DNA of 64,000 bases from Paragorgia papillata (GCA_035771165.1 JAWNZC010000320.1:1291501-1355500); one strand, 5' to 3'. Shown: positions 45,074 through 55,677, counted from the stretch's first letter. Made by a program: numbers and translations. The notes: generated by a model from the sequence alone, not told the origin.

Positions 45074-48000
45074 TTAATGAACATTGTCATTGACAAAGTC
45101 TCTGTCAGATTCATTCTCTGAGCTAAAGTCATTGTCCACCTCGGAATCTGTATCCATTAGATCAATGGTTTCATTTGCTTCTGTGGAATTATTTTCGCTT
45201 TCGCTGTATGTTTCAACCACTGGTGGATGTGCTAACGTGTAAAGGATATGATCAGGGACTAATGTCAACAGCAAAGCAGGAATATTGGAAAGAATAGTGT
45301 TCGACGGTGTCCAGTGGTAGCCATATGGAATGGTATCAGCCCCGTGGTCCAGTATAATTCTCTTATCAAAGACAACTTGGTAAGTCTTTGTTTGAGTCTT
45401 ATTTACAATTCGCCTAGTCCATTTTTCTCTAGTTATTTTACATTCTACTATCTTTTTACTAACAGGTTTATCTACATTATAATTACAAATAATTTCTTTT
45501 AATGAATCAAAATTTAAAATTTGACTATTTTTAGAATTTAACGTAAAGCCTGGTATTTTACATGATGTTTTCCCATTATTTACCCTATAAGCGTAATTCT
45601 TTGGCCCCCCGCATACAAACTGAGTAATGTAGGAACCCGGACCGTGTCTCGGGGTAATTTCATTCGTAAGGTCACCGAGAAAGTCGCCTAAAGGGGGGTT
45701 AGGCCCTCCAGGTTTATTTACAAAAACGCAGCTATCCGTATCAACGTACAAAACGTCTTCTCCTAACAAATCTAACAAGGTGTACAGTTCTAATCTAGCC
45801 CATGCAGTAGTAAAAATACCTATGAATATATTAGTTACTTTGTTCTCAGATTCATATTCATGCTTACGTTTAAACACGACTTCGAACAGATCCTCGTTTA
45901 AAATACAGAGGTCATGCATTTCAATATCGGCACCATTAAGACGCTTGTAAAATAATAGAGGATCACTAATAAACTCAGTTATTAGCCGATCCGTTCTCAT
46001 AGCAAAACGGCCCCAGAGAGAATTGAGACAAAGCTTGGCGAATGCGCGTAATCCTGGGTTTTCAACTATTTTCTCTTTTCTCAAGAGTATTCCCTCATTC
46101 TTAAAATAATCAACGATATATCTTGCCTGATCCTCGGATGTTTTCACCCATTCCGGAAACCCTGTGCTTTCCTGTTTTAGTTTTAAGAAATAGTTTACAT
46201 ATTCACTAAATAAATCGGTCGAGGTGTTTTCAAAATGCCAGATTTCATGAATTTGGAGAACCTTATAGCCTTTCTCGATCGCTTTCATTACTTCGACTGT
46301 TGTAAAAGTACCCCAGAAGGAACGTTCTTCCTCCGAGTGTGTACATTCTTGCACATTACCAAGTACACAGCGCTTGCACAAAGGGAAATAAAGTTTTCCT
46401 TTTGCCCGAACTGGGAGAACAGGATGATACAACCTAGGAGGTGCCAAAACTTTACATTTTATAAGACCAAAATACTTTGAAATATCACCGAAATTATCAC
46501 GTATGATGACCGCATGACCAATTGGATATATTTTTTTTTTGTTGACAAATGGATAAAGAGAAGTGAAGTCGACATATTCAAGTGTTTCATCATCGTTTGC
46601 TTCGCGGAACAGTTTAAACCCGTTGACTCGGCCGCCAAAAAATGCATCACGAGGATTCAAATAAGAGATAATATCAAAAGTGTCCAGAAACTGTTGTACC
46701 TCATTCGTTTGTCTGAGTTTCCTAAAGTCGTGTTCCCAAATTGTTTTAATGTTGTAACCTAAGTTCCGTAATCGTTCTTCTCGTTGAATCGTTTCGTCGT
46801 ACATGTCTTTCATCTTTCTTTCTTTATAAAATGGGTGGTCCCCTCTAACGTCAAAACATGAAGGACAAGAATGATATACACACCCATAGAATTCATACAC
46901 TGTGTTCGTTTGTTCACAAAACCCGTCAACATGGTACGTCTTACCTAACTCCGTGTCAACAATTGACTTCTCGCCCCCGTTATTAGAATGCTGAATTGTC
47001 GATTTTGCTTGAAAAGAAATAAATTCCAACCATTCTACTGAACTTTTTGAACAAGGCTTGTTGCCTCCGTGATACATGTTTTTTGGCACGATGCCTATCG
47101 TGTCTTTCTTTAAATACTTACCCCTATAAACAGCCATCACAGAGGCAGCAATTGTACAGTAACAAAACGGATCAACTCCTGTTTCAGACAAAAACATATT
47201 TCGAAATTGCATACAACCTATTCTCAGGATTTTGACATCTTGAGAGCAGTACAAGTACATTTCTTTTTGAAAGTCAAAAATATAATTTTTTCATGCCAGG
47301 TAATGAGTTTATTACGGTCCTCTTCTGATTTTGTGTCTGGACTGTAATACTCAATACTTGGCACAGGACCTACATAATTTTGATTTTTAACAGTGTTAAA
47401 CTTGAATGGAAAGTCACCTTTAGAATAATTTGTTAAATCTAAGCCAAACGTCTTAGGAAATTTAGAAAGTGGCATTTGCAAGTAATTGAGCGAATCTACA
47501 AGTCGAATTTGATAATCTTTTAAAGATAGTTGCATAAATTTTTGACCGGATGAATAACATGCATGTCAGCAGTAGAACGGTTCTGAATCAACCATCTTTG
47601 AATCAGAATAGCATCAAAACCCTTAGCGTTGTGTGCAATTGCAGTAAAACCTTTGTGTTCCATCGAAAATAAAAATTCACAAAACTCTTTTAGTGCATTG
47701 TATCCCTTAAACACAAATTCAGTGCCATCACAATACTGTGCCACAGCAAAATTCACAACATGCTCACCAGTCGAAAAGTCAGTCTCAAAGTCGTAAAAAA
47801 TAAGTTTTTCGTTAGGTGTCTTTGGTTGTTCAGGTTGCATGTAACACAAATGATTGGACAAGACATACTCTTTACAGACATGCATACATGTTCACCACAA
47901 CGATGATCGTCTTGCCGTTTTCTGTCAACAATAACTGAACACGTTTGACATTGAAACGACGTGTCGCATTTCGAAGAAAGATCAACGCCTCTAAACTTTC

Positions 48001-49107
48001 GAGTTTTTTTGTGATGGTCAAAACATTTGACCGAACGACAGATTTTAAAACACTCGCCACATGCACGTTTTTCGCTTGAAACGATAAGACAATCTTTGCG
48101 CGAGCACGTGTGACAAGGATCGTTACAAGGATGTGTATGGTAATCCGAATAAAAAGACTTGCATCTTTCACAATAAAAACGTTTTCCGTGGAAAGCAGGG
48201 AGCTTCTTAGGGTTAATGACATTATAATGATCTCCGAATTTGTACAATACGAATTTCCTATCTCGCCTGGGACCTTCATAAATAGATGTATTTCTAGCAT
48301 TAAAATCTATTACAGTAATCTGATATTCCCTCAAGACCCCTTGGAACTTGGAAATTTCCCGTATACCGCAAGGACCAGGCAAGACATTAGCGCTCTTATA
48401 CAATTCTAACGCTAACTTTTTTTTAATATGTTTACCTAATTTAATTTGCTTCAATTTCGGGTGACTATCCGCTATTGCCTTACCCACTGTTACGCCCTCC
48501 CACAACATAAATTATCCTTATTCTTAATTGTTATAATTGATTTCTTAAGTAACGTGTCCTTAGAATAATCTAATACTTTTAAAGATTTACCGGATCCAGA
48601 GGGCTGCTTCACAGCTACCAGATCTATAACGAAAGACTGGTCCAAAGGAATGTTCTCGTTGCTTTGTAGCACCTTGTTCACTTCGGACATGACTTTGTTG
48701 GCTGTCATCTGGATAGATGGTAACAGTCTCGTACTGATCGGAGCTTTCAAGGCATCAGATCTTATCATGACACGAATTCTATCCTCGAGTGGCGTTTGCA
48801 GGTCGCATTGTTTTTTCACAATGTCAATAGCGTTGTCGAAGAGATCCGACAGTTCGGTCAAAATGTCTTTGACTCTGAAGGTCTGACCTTCTCCGGGTAA
48901 CTCCATAGACGCGCGGTAAACACAAGAGCTTGCACCAAACTTTTTGACATGATGTTCAGAAACTTTCTCTAACTTAAAGGTTACCGTTTGTTCAGGCTGC
49001 TCTGGAATGGACGCTGATTCTTTCAAAGCATTACGTTGCTCAACGTACCTTAAACCCTGGTCAAGCAGTTTAGCAGCTTTCTTTTGCCAAAGCAAGATCT
49101 TTGACAA
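45074..49107 (-). pseudogene. Protein-primed DNA polymerase B (inner lineage), four frameshifts
   Basis: About 1,340 codons from ATG 49107 to the stop at 45074. The N-terminal ~200 residues are a non-catalytic extension. A Cys/His-rich cluster (CERCKSFY … CHTCSRKDC … CGECFK, ~48.1 kb) follows, then exonuclease motifs FYDFETDF (Exo I), AHNAKGFDAIL (Exo II) and YCSQDVKIL (Exo III). Polymerase motifs are YVDFTSLYP (A), LCLNSLWGR (B) and YVDTDSC (C). The acidic C-terminus is probably disordered. Single-base shifts near 48495, 47885, 47540 and 47260 split it into five frames; the last 728 codons, with all polymerase motifs, are open. It would replicate the element by protein priming; as it stands it is not a single open frame. 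Confidence 0.9.
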
Positions 49108-49529
49108 ATCGGCCTTTTTTTGGGCAGTTATCTATCCATTTTTTTAAGGAGACGTCCCGCTTTCTTGTTCTTCCGAATAACCTTTAGCCGTAAACGTTCC
49201 TTTCGTGATGATATCTCACTCTTAGATATAATTTCTTAAACGAACTTTCACGGGACAAAACAAATAACCATGCAGTGAGTTAAGAAGTCAGAGTCTGAAT
49301 ACAAAAACACATGCTTCTCGCAATTTCATTTATAGTGTCGACAAAGTGCAAACGTGCGCATGTCAAATGGTACATTGTACATTTCTCATTAAAACAAACA
49401 ACGAAATCGTTTAAAATGTTTATTCAACCCGTACTTAACGAAAATGTAATTAAAAATAAAGTGTTCAGAAAATGTTCTGTTGGCACACACTAAAAGACCT
49501 GATTAAAGTAATTGTTTTTTGATTGTTTT

Positions 49530-50036
49530 TTATTTTTCCTCCTCGGAAGATTCTAATGGCTTTACTCTCTTAAGTTTCTTTGTGTCTTTACCTTTTCTCA
49601 CCCTTTTCAAATCGTTGTTTTTCTTCTCCTTCTTCTTCTTCTTCGGTTTTAGTTTTGACAATCCATCAGCCCACTGAAAGAAATTGCACTTGTCGTCTGG
49701 ATCCATATCCTGACATCGGAAATACGGTCGGTCGGGGTTGGAGGTGGAGTGTGAAACCCACAAACTGACCGTCTCGTCACAGTCGCACAATGGAACGTTA
49801 TTTGGCTTGAACGTCGGTTCCACTTTAGATTGGTAAGCATCCATCAGCTCGTTGTACTTCTCCTCGGGTGAGAATAAGGTACATGTACCTGTGTTACATT
49901 TGACAAAACCGCGCCCTGCCTTGGATATAAAACGTTTGAGACCACCAGTAGAGCAAAAGCAAGGGTATGATTCGATTGAAACCATCTTCGTAATTCTCGT
50001 ACAACCTGAACTTTGTGTCTTGACTAAAAAAACCAT
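49530..50036 (-). CDS. Tandem GRF zinc-finger protein
   Basis: The ATG at 50036 abuts the inversion breakpoint, so the frame is artificially fused upstream to the MCP N-terminus (50351-50037). About 168 residues with two GRF-type zinc ribbons: the first has CFCSTGG…RGFVKC…C, the second LCDCDETVSLWVSHS, then NPDRPYFRCQD and CNFFQWAD. The tail is highly basic (KKKKKEKKN, KRVRKGKD). GRF fingers bind single-stranded or forked DNA in NEIL3, APE2 and topoisomerase III. A role with replication intermediates is plausible given PolB upstream. A related multi-GRF gene is in the outer element (57050-57681). Confidence 0.7.
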   Translation of the reverse strand: MVFLVKTQSSGCTRITKMVSIESYPCFCSTGGLKRFISKAGRGFVKCNTGTCTLFSPEEKYNELMDAYQSKVEPTFKPNNVPLCDCDETVSLWVSHSTSNPDRPYFRCQDMDPDDKCNFFQWADGLSKLKPKKKKKEKKNNDLKRVRKGKDTKKLKRVKPLESSEEEK

Positions 50037-50351
50037 AGTTCCAGTAGCCTGAGTGACTTGCTTTTCTTTCAGAAATACATCTACTTGTTTAAACAGACTA
50101 TGCAGAAAATTGTTGACAGGTCCAACTTTCATATCTGCATCAAGATCTGCGCCATCTGCTTTTGTTACCTTAGCTCTAACCACTAAAATTGTTTTAGACA
50201 AATCGACATAGTCTTCGGTGCCGGGAGAAAGGAAAGTGATGGGACCATTACCTGATTGTTCTTTCTCCAGGCTAACTTGTGTTGGAGGTACTGAAAATAG
50301 ATCAAGTTCACTTTTTGTGCACTCTGCCGATTTTGAATGCACGAAATCCAT
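50037..50351 (-). pseudogene. Major capsid protein, N-terminal part
   Basis: Starts MDFVHSKSAECTKSELDL and runs for 105 codons through TEDYVDLSKTILVVRAKV and NNFLHSLFKQVDVFL, ending at QATGT where the capsid homology stops. The rest of the gene is on the opposite strand at 41143-42130. The start lies just after the pX stop (TAG, two bases, ATG). Homologous to the outer MCP. Confidence 0.85.
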
Positions 50352-50353
50352 AA

Positions 50354-50800
50354 CTATCCAAATATGTCTTCAACGCGAGCTGTTTTTCGTTTCTTGACTT
50401 GTCTGCTTCTGACAGTAGGAGATGTAGTCTTTCTCTTTTTACCTCTTTTCTTAACATTTGCTCGTTTCCGTTTCCGGTTTGACCCAAAGTCTGAAGCTTT
50501 TTAACAGCTTTTTTCTTTACAACATTTGCTGCTTCGTTTAATCGTGATTTTGCCGTTTTTACCAGAAAGGACATCTCTCAACAAATTTGCACCTGTATTC
50601 AACGCGATATTTCCCAAGGTCTTTGCACCAGTTTTGACGAGAGGCATAACTGCTCTGGCCACACTGCGAAAGAGTCCTCCTAAACCATACCCCATTTGTC
50701 CATGTCCCATCTGCCACGGACTACCAATAAAAACAGGCATCCCACTTCCATGTTGTTGTTGATCCAAATAATAACGAACATACCGATCAGCGTGACTCAT
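50354..50800 (-). pseudogene. pX-like basic minor capsid/core protein, frameshifted
   Basis: Begins MSHADRYVRYYLDQQQHGSG and contains GYGLGGLFRSVARAVMPLVK and NTGANLLRDVLSGKN. After a shift near 50560 it reads RLNEAANVVKKKAVKKL; after a second shift near 50460 a highly basic tail ends at TAG 50354. Gly-Leu-rich plus Arg/Lys-rich composition and the position before MCP match the small core protein of Polintons that has been compared with adenovirus pX/mu. It would condense DNA or line the capsid. The outer element has a truncated copy (53932-54098). Confidence 0.7.
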
Positions 50801-50803
50801 TTT

Positions 50804-51562
50804 TTACATAAAATAGGATGAGTTTTGCAGTCTAAAGTGAAGTGTCGTCAACACCTTACCACGTTCAAATGGCATAGCGAGACCCGTGTCATCTCTTAAA
50901 AGTATCTCAATGTCTTCAAATGTTTTTGTTTGAACTGGTACGTATTGTATATTATTGTAGGTTCTTGTAATTACTTCCCCCAATTTTCCTTCAACAGGCA
51001 CAGATCTTAACAATTTTGCATTGGTATCTCCAACTATTTGTGGCTGTACAATGTCACAGTACACATAAATAGAATTCATGGCACCATTAATGTCACTGAC
51101 ATGAGGACTCACCGTCGTCTTGACAATCTTCACTTCCTTTCCACCGAATCCAAGAAGAATCGACATTTTACCTTTCATAGAAAACGCGTACCCATTTTTT
51201 AAGCGAACTGTCACTTTTTCAGTTCGAATATCAAATGTCATTGAAATATTCCCTTTTGTGTCTTTTGACAAGGCTTTATTTACAGATTTAATAAAATCTG
51301 TCATGGAATTATAAAACCCATAGTCCACAAAAGTAACCATAAAAATAAGACCATCATCACTGATGTATAAGTGGTTGTCACCACGCTGAAGATTATACCA
51401 TGTGCGAGGATAAGTCATCGAATATAGACCGACTTCCCAGTTACCGTTAAGATCAACTGTCTGAGGTAATTTCACTCGATAACTGGTCGTAGTGTTATTG
51501 GGAAATGTAGAGAGAGATGCATTGCAAGGAAGCGTCAGGTAAAAATGTGTTCCGTTCATCAT
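50804..51562 (-). CDS. Penton (minor capsid, single jelly-roll)
   Basis: The track frame opens at 51598, but the start is placed at the Met before NGTHFYLTLPCNASLS. In RELIC C the upstream ATG is absent, while an ATG aligned here is kept. About 252 residues: the N-terminal LTLPCNAS…FPNNTTTSYRVKLPQTVDL, WEVGLYSMTYPRTWYNL, VSPHVSDINGAMNSIYVY, and the C-terminal LLRDDTGLAMPFERGKVLTTLHFRL are the blocks that mark Polinton penton proteins. It forms the capsid vertices. Intact. It lies between integrase and the pX-like gene on one strand, probably expressed with the other late genes. Confidence 0.85.
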   Translation of the reverse strand: MMNGTHFYLTLPCNASLSTFPNNTTTSYRVKLPQTVDLNGNWEVGLYSMTYPRTWYNLQRGDNHLYISDDGLIFMVTFVDYGFYNSMTDFIKSVNKALSKDTKGNISMTFDIRTEKVTVRLKNGYAFSMKGKMSILLGFGGKEVKIVKTTVSPHVSDINGAMNSIYVYCDIVQPQIVGDTNAKLLRSVPVEGKLGEVITRTYNNIQYVPVQTKTFEDIEILLRDDTGLAMPFERGKVLTTLHFRLQNSSYFM

Positions 51563-51606
51563 GATCATACAAAGAGTAATAAAAGAAACACAACACATTC
51601 AAATGT

Positions 51607-52692
51607 TTAAAAACGATTTATTTCAGAAGCAGTAACCCATGAATTAAATTTGTTAGGGTAACCTAACCATTTTACAAAATATTGTACGTGTTTCCCTTTT
51701 CCTCGCTTCTTTAGAATCTTCTCTATTTCATAAGTATCGTCATGCTTGATGACCTTTTGAAGTTCTTTCTCGTAAAATGTTCCTTGGAGCTCTTCACCAT
51801 CGAAATCTTTAATCTTGTAGACAGGAGGTCGTCGTGGTATTGTCTTGCTTATTGTAAATATCTCTTTTGAAAAATTAGGCAAATATCCTTTTTCGAATTT
51901 ACGCTTAATCTTGCTAATTCTCACTTGATCACCTATTTTAAAGTTGTAGTGTACAGGTTGTAAATCATCTATGTCACTGTCGTACAACGTATGCCATACT
52001 TTATCTTCGATTGCATTATTTACAAGAGCGGGTTTTGTTTTTATACTACGATGAACTGTATGATTGTAAGCATAAACTAAATCAGGCAACATGTCAATGT
52101 ATCTCATGGTTTTCTTTGCCGTGAAGTAACGCCACATTTTGGTCTTTAATGTACGAATTAAGCGTTCAACAATAGACGCTTTTGTTTCGTTAAATGTATT
52201 ATACAAATGAATCTCTTCATTGTTCATCAGCGTCTGAAAATGTTTGTTAAAGAACTCCGTTCCCCGATCAGTCAAAACTTTCTCTGGCTTTCTCCCTGAC
52301 GACAAAATTACTTTAAAAGCGTCAACAAGCGCAAGCCCTGTTTTCGTCTTGAGAGGGAACACCCATGTATACTTGGAAAAGACGTCAATACATACAAGCA
52401 AATAACGATATCCGTCATTAAATTTCTGCATTGACTGCATATCCGCCAAATCCATTTGCCATTGTTCGTCAATACCTCCAACTAATACACGATTTCTTTT
52501 AAAGTTTCGTTGAATCGGTTTGTGTAAAGTGTAAGCGTCTTGTTTCATTAACCATTCAAGAATCTGTTTTCGACCCAGTTTGTACTTGCCCTCTTCCTTC
52601 ACATCACGGTACAAACGATCAGCGCCTCCAAAACCACCAGAACGTTTGGGGTCAAAATAAACACTTGACAAATACTCATCAATATTGGCCAT
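51607..52692 (-). CDS. Retroviral-type integrase with C-terminal chromodomain
   Basis: 361 intact residues. DDE core: first Asp in WQMDLADMQ, second in VLTDRGTEFFN, Glu in KASIVERLIRTLK, followed by YNHTVHRSIK. An SH3-like DNA-binding stretch (FKIGDQVRISKIKRKFEKGY) comes next, then a chromodomain (YEIEKIL … VQYFVKWLGYPNKFNSWV). This architecture is characteristic of Polinton integrases in invertebrates; the chromodomain may steer insertion to marked chromatin. First large gene inside the right TIR, reading inward. It would cut and join the TIR ends, giving the 6-bp duplication seen. A C-terminal fragment nearly identical to it is at 61590-61893. Confidence 0.92.
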   Translation of the reverse strand: MANIDEYLSSVYFDPKRSGGFGGADRLYRDVKEEGKYKLGRKQILEWLMKQDAYTLHKPIQRNFKRNRVLVGGIDEQWQMDLADMQSMQKFNDGYRYLLVCIDVFSKYTWVFPLKTKTGLALVDAFKVILSSGRKPEKVLTDRGTEFFNKHFQTLMNNEEIHLYNTFNETKASIVERLIRTLKTKMWRYFTAKKTMRYIDMLPDLVYAYNHTVHRSIKTKPALVNNAIEDKVWHTLYDSDIDDLQPVHYNFKIGDQVRISKIKRKFEKGYLPNFSKEIFTISKTIPRRPPVYKIKDFDGEELQGTFYEKELQKVIKHDDTYEIEKILKKRGKGKHVQYFVKWLGYPNKFNSWVTASEINRF

Positions 52693-52742
52693 TCTGTACT
52701 GTCTCAGTTTGTTTATAATGAAACGGAAAAATGACTAGGGTA

Positions 52743-53120
52743 TTAATCTTCTGGTATTAAAGTCTCCGACTCGGCTGGAGCAACAACAACGTCCGATTGT
52801 TGTGGCACTACTGTTTCAGAAAGCACAATGTCAGACGTATTGTGCCCTGTTGAAACATTGGTACTGCTCTCAATGCATCCATAGTTTTTAATAGTTTTAC
52901 TATTATATCCCATTTGCAGATGACCCTCTAAATTTAAATCGTTACGGCCAAAGCTAACACCGATTCTAAACATTTTCTGTCGGTTATGATTTTTATTTCT
53001 CTTCGCTCTATCATTTTGTGATCTGCTATAACAAGTCCCCATTTGAAAATTTTCTCTAAACCGTACACCACTGTCGCCACAAGCAACAATGTATAGTATG
53101 AAGAAAGTAGACCAATGCAT
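52743..53120 (-). CDS. Unknown ORF with possible signal sequence
   Basis: 125 residues, starting HWSTFFILYIVACGDSG, a hydrophobic N-terminus that could be a signal peptide. A basic middle (RAKRNKNHNRQKM) and a Ser/Thr/Val-rich C-terminus (TVVPQQSDVVVAPAESET) follow. It sits between integrase and the right-most gene, same strand, with short gaps. I recognise no domain. Confidence 0.4.
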   Translation of the reverse strand: MHWSTFFILYIVACGDSGVRFRENFQMGTCYSRSQNDRAKRNKNHNRQKMFRIGVSFGRNDLNLEGHLQMGYNSKTIKNYGCIESSTNVSTGHNTSDIVLSETVVPQQSDVVVAPAESETLIPED

Positions 53121-53156
53121 TAGGTTTTTAAAAACTTTTTATTCACACATTTTTAA

Positions 53157-53657
53157 TTACACAGTTGAATGGTACTTAAGTTTGCATGTACACATTATAT
53201 AGTCCATTAAATTATTAATGTTCATTGTTCTTGAGGTCTCAGCGTACATCTTAGACCAAATAAACCAGCTCAGATTAAATAAACTGTCAAAATACTGTCT
53301 GCATAAAGTGGAAGGACTAGGAAACGATAAAATCCTGCAGACCTCCAAGATTGCCCTCCAAATATCTTCACGGTCAATCATTGAAATAGTTTGGTCTGTG
53401 TAGGCCATCCAACGATACTCTTCATCAGAAATTTCACAAGGCTCTCTCATGGTAGTCCATTGATTACCATCCACCTCCTCCATCTCCAACTCCATCTCCT
53501 TGGCACATGTCACTAGCTCTTCCAACTCTTCAATCTGTCTATGGACAAACTCGGTAGAAACGAGATCAATGATCTGCTCAAAAGTTAGAATGTCCTCAAA
53601 ATCAACTTCGTCGACATACATTTGCTCAAACAGATGTGCCATGCTTCTCTTTACCAC
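53157..53657 (-). CDS. Unknown acidic ORF next to right TIR
   Basis: 166 residues, the gene closest to the right TIR. The first half is acidic and helical (LFEQMYVDEVDFEDILTFEQ; ELEELVTCAKEMELEMEEVD), the second half has several Trp and Cys (LFNLSWFIWSKMY). Leftward reading, like integrase. No family recognised; position is typical of accessory or regulatory genes in Polintons. Confidence 0.4.
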   Translation of the reverse strand: MVKRSMAHLFEQMYVDEVDFEDILTFEQIIDLVSTEFVHRQIEELEELVTCAKEMELEMEEVDGNQWTTMREPCEISDEEYRWMAYTDQTISMIDREDIWRAILEVCRILSFPSPSTLCRQYFDSLFNLSWFIWSKMYAETSRTMNINNLMDYIMCTCKLKYHSTV

Positions 53658-53772
53658 GTTTCTTCAACCAGTTCACAAACACACTGACTAAATAAACAGT
53701 GACCGTAAGCATTGCACGTTTGTTTCATTAAACAGCTTCTTTATTCATTTAAACCATTGTCTGACAACAATC

Positions 53773-53925
53773 ATACTTGTCAAAAACCGGTTTCTCTATT
53801 CAAACACGTATTTCCGGTTCACATGCGCGCGCACAGGGCTCACACGGTCAACCTGGTAACTAAAAACTAGGGGTAAGAGCTCCTGAAAAATGCTGACTCA
53901 GGGGTTCTATAGCTGTGGTCTTACT
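53773..53925 (-). repeat. Inner Polinton right TIR
   Basis: Inverse of 38239-38391 with no difference seen by eye over 153 bp. Ends …GGTCTTACT, followed by ACTTGT and then outer-element sequence. Confidence 0.9.
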
Positions 53926-53931
53926 ACTTGT

Positions 53932-54098
53932 ACTTTTTTCAACAGTGACTTGCGTACTGCGCTGCGAAATAATCTTCTTAAAACACCGCCCAAGCCATTG
54001 CCGCGTTGCGTGCGAAACAGGCCATATCCTCTTTGCACTCGGCCTCCAACAAACATGGGTAAATCACCCCCACTTTGCCAATATTTCATCAGTCTCAA
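53932..54098 (-). pseudogene. pX-like core protein of outer Polinton, truncated
   Basis: Reads LMKYWQSGGDLPMFVG then RGYGLFRTQRGNGLGGVLRRLF and SAVRKSLLKKV. It stops at the inner element's insertion flank; the frame then runs into the TIR and ends. The Gly-Leu/Arg-rich block matches the inner pX-like protein. The rest of the gene and the MCP N-terminus are missing between here and 38232. Confidence 0.7.
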
Positions 54099-54117
54099 GG
54101 ATAAATGGAGTGATTTG

Positions 54118-54821
54118 GTCTGAGATGAAGTGTACAGATCGAACGACCGTACTCAAATGGAACTCGTCTTCCCGAACCATCACTTAAATCAACTTCAACC
54201 GTTACGAAGTTTTTGACACCAACAGGAATGTATAAGGGCTTCTGATAGAACAGCGCGAAGCAAAGGCACTTGCTTGTCACCAAATATTTGGTCGCTCACC
54301 AAATTGCAGTACACGAACATTGTAGAAAATCCACCATTAATATCAGCAACATAAGGACTAACTGTTTTCTTCTTAATCCAAGCGTCTTGACCGAAACGCA
54401 AGCTAGCAGCAATAACCCCAGTGAACCAAACGTTTGCCCCTTTTTTCACCTCCACCGTGACTTTGCGTGTACGTCGATTATATATAAACTTGATCTTAGC
54501 TTGGGGGTCTGCCGGCATCTTGTCGTTCAAAGCTTTAACAAGATCAGGCACGCTATCGTAATGACCATGTCAATAAGTCCAGTCTCAGTGCCACCTGTCC
54601 CTGGATCATAGATAACAGTTTATTGAACACCCTCTCGTATGGTGCTCCAGGTACAAGTATATAGCATTTCAACCAAGGCCACTTCCCAGTCGCCTTCCAA
54701 TGGAATGGTCTCAGGGAGTTGCACCTTAAAATTGGCTAAAGTATTTAAAGGGAATGTGTCCAAGCGAGTGAAGCTACTATTGCTAGGTAAAGTTAAGAAA
54801 AAATCCTTTTGACCTCTGCAT
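54118..54821 (-). pseudogene. Penton of outer Polinton, decayed
   Basis: Blocks in order: FFLTLPSNSSFTRLDTFPL, EGDWEVALVEMLY (54.70 kb), a stop and a shift near 54.6 kb, VSPYVADINGGFSTMFVYCN (54.35 kb), another shift near 54.25 kb, then VEVDLSDGSGRRVPFEYGRS. The same blocks occur in the inner penton, with moderate divergence. An early shift separates the ATG from the rest. Dead copy. Confidence 0.78.
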
Positions 54822-54854
54822 TGCGACGGTGAACACCCAACTAATCAACGAGGG

Positions 54855-55677
54855 TTACTTTATAGGGCTTATATCCTTTTCACCAACCCAGCTGTTGAAC
54901 TTAGCCGGATAATATTTCCAGCTCACAAAGTATTGTTTTCGACCATTTTTCGTTCTAGTCCGGAGAATACTATCCACACGATAAACATTGTCCGTTTTTA
55001 CAACTCGCTGAAGTTCATGTTCGTAGAAAATACCTTCAAGTACTTCACCGTCGTAGTCTTTCAGTTTGTACACGGGTGGGTGGCGTGCAATTTGCTTTGC
55101 GATAGTAAAGTTCTCCTCTGTCCAACCCTGATTGTAAGCCTTTTCAAACATTCTGCGCATCTTGCTTATTTTCACTAGGTCACCGACTTTATATTTGAAT
55201 TTTACCCTTTCCTGTTTTTCACCGTATAGTGTTTGCCTTACTTTATATTCTTTATATTCTCTGCTAACGTTGGCCGATATTTCTTCAATCGAACGGTGAT
55301 AGCTGTGGTTGTAAGCAAAAACCAAGTCTTGCAATACATCAATATAGCGCGTGGTGTTGTTCGCGGTGAAATAGCGGTAAATCTTCTGTTTCAACGTCCT
55401 AATAGATCTCTCGGCTATGCTTGCTTTCGTTTCACTGTTTGTCGTAAAAAAGTGAATGCCATATTGTCGCATAAGATCTCGAAACGATGCGTTTAGATAC
55501 TCTGTTTCTTGATCGGTGTGAAGATATTTCGGCACGCGTCCCTTATCTAGTATATCACGGAACGATCGCGTAACAACAGGCCCCGTTTTATTTTTCAGGG
55601 GTCTTGCCCACGCGTATTTTGAAAAGCAGTCGATGCAAACGAGCACAAATCTATAATTGTCATTATACGCACTTAGA
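54855..55677 (-). pseudogene. Integrase with chromodomain, 5'-truncated (outer)
   Basis: Open frame from SAYNDNYRFVLVCIDCFSKY to the stop at 54855. The second Asp (LHTDQETEYL) and the Glu (KASIAERSIRTLK) of the DDE triad, the SH3-like stretch (KYKVGDLVKISKMRR) and a chromodomain (YRVDSILRTR … YFVSWKYYPAKFNSWV) are present. The N-terminus with the first catalytic Asp is lost upstream of 55680, where unrelated repeat sequence begins. Clearly homologous to the inner integrase but strongly diverged, confirming two separate Polinton lineages. Confidence 0.85.

Larger units (their letters stand above)
38239..53925. mobile_element. INNER Polinton/Maverick, 15,687 bp, 153-bp TIRs
   Basis: Begins AGTAAGACCACAGCTATAGA and ends with the exact inverse. 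The two 153-bp terminal repeats look identical by eye. Flanks are ACTAGT (38233-38238) and ACTTGT (53926-53931), a 6-bp target-site duplication with one mismatch, the length expected of Polinton integrases. It contains integrase, penton, pX-like, MCP (split), protease, ATPase, two small ORFs, PolB, GRF-finger protein, a spliced RING-like gene and three unknown ORFs. It sits inside the capsid region of the outer Polinton. An internal segment of about 8.9 kb (41143-50036) is inverted. Confidence 0.9.

Noticed and set aside
49580..50762. Plus-strand frames rich in Ser, Pro and Phe
   Set aside because: Shadows of the basic tails of the GRF and pX-like genes.
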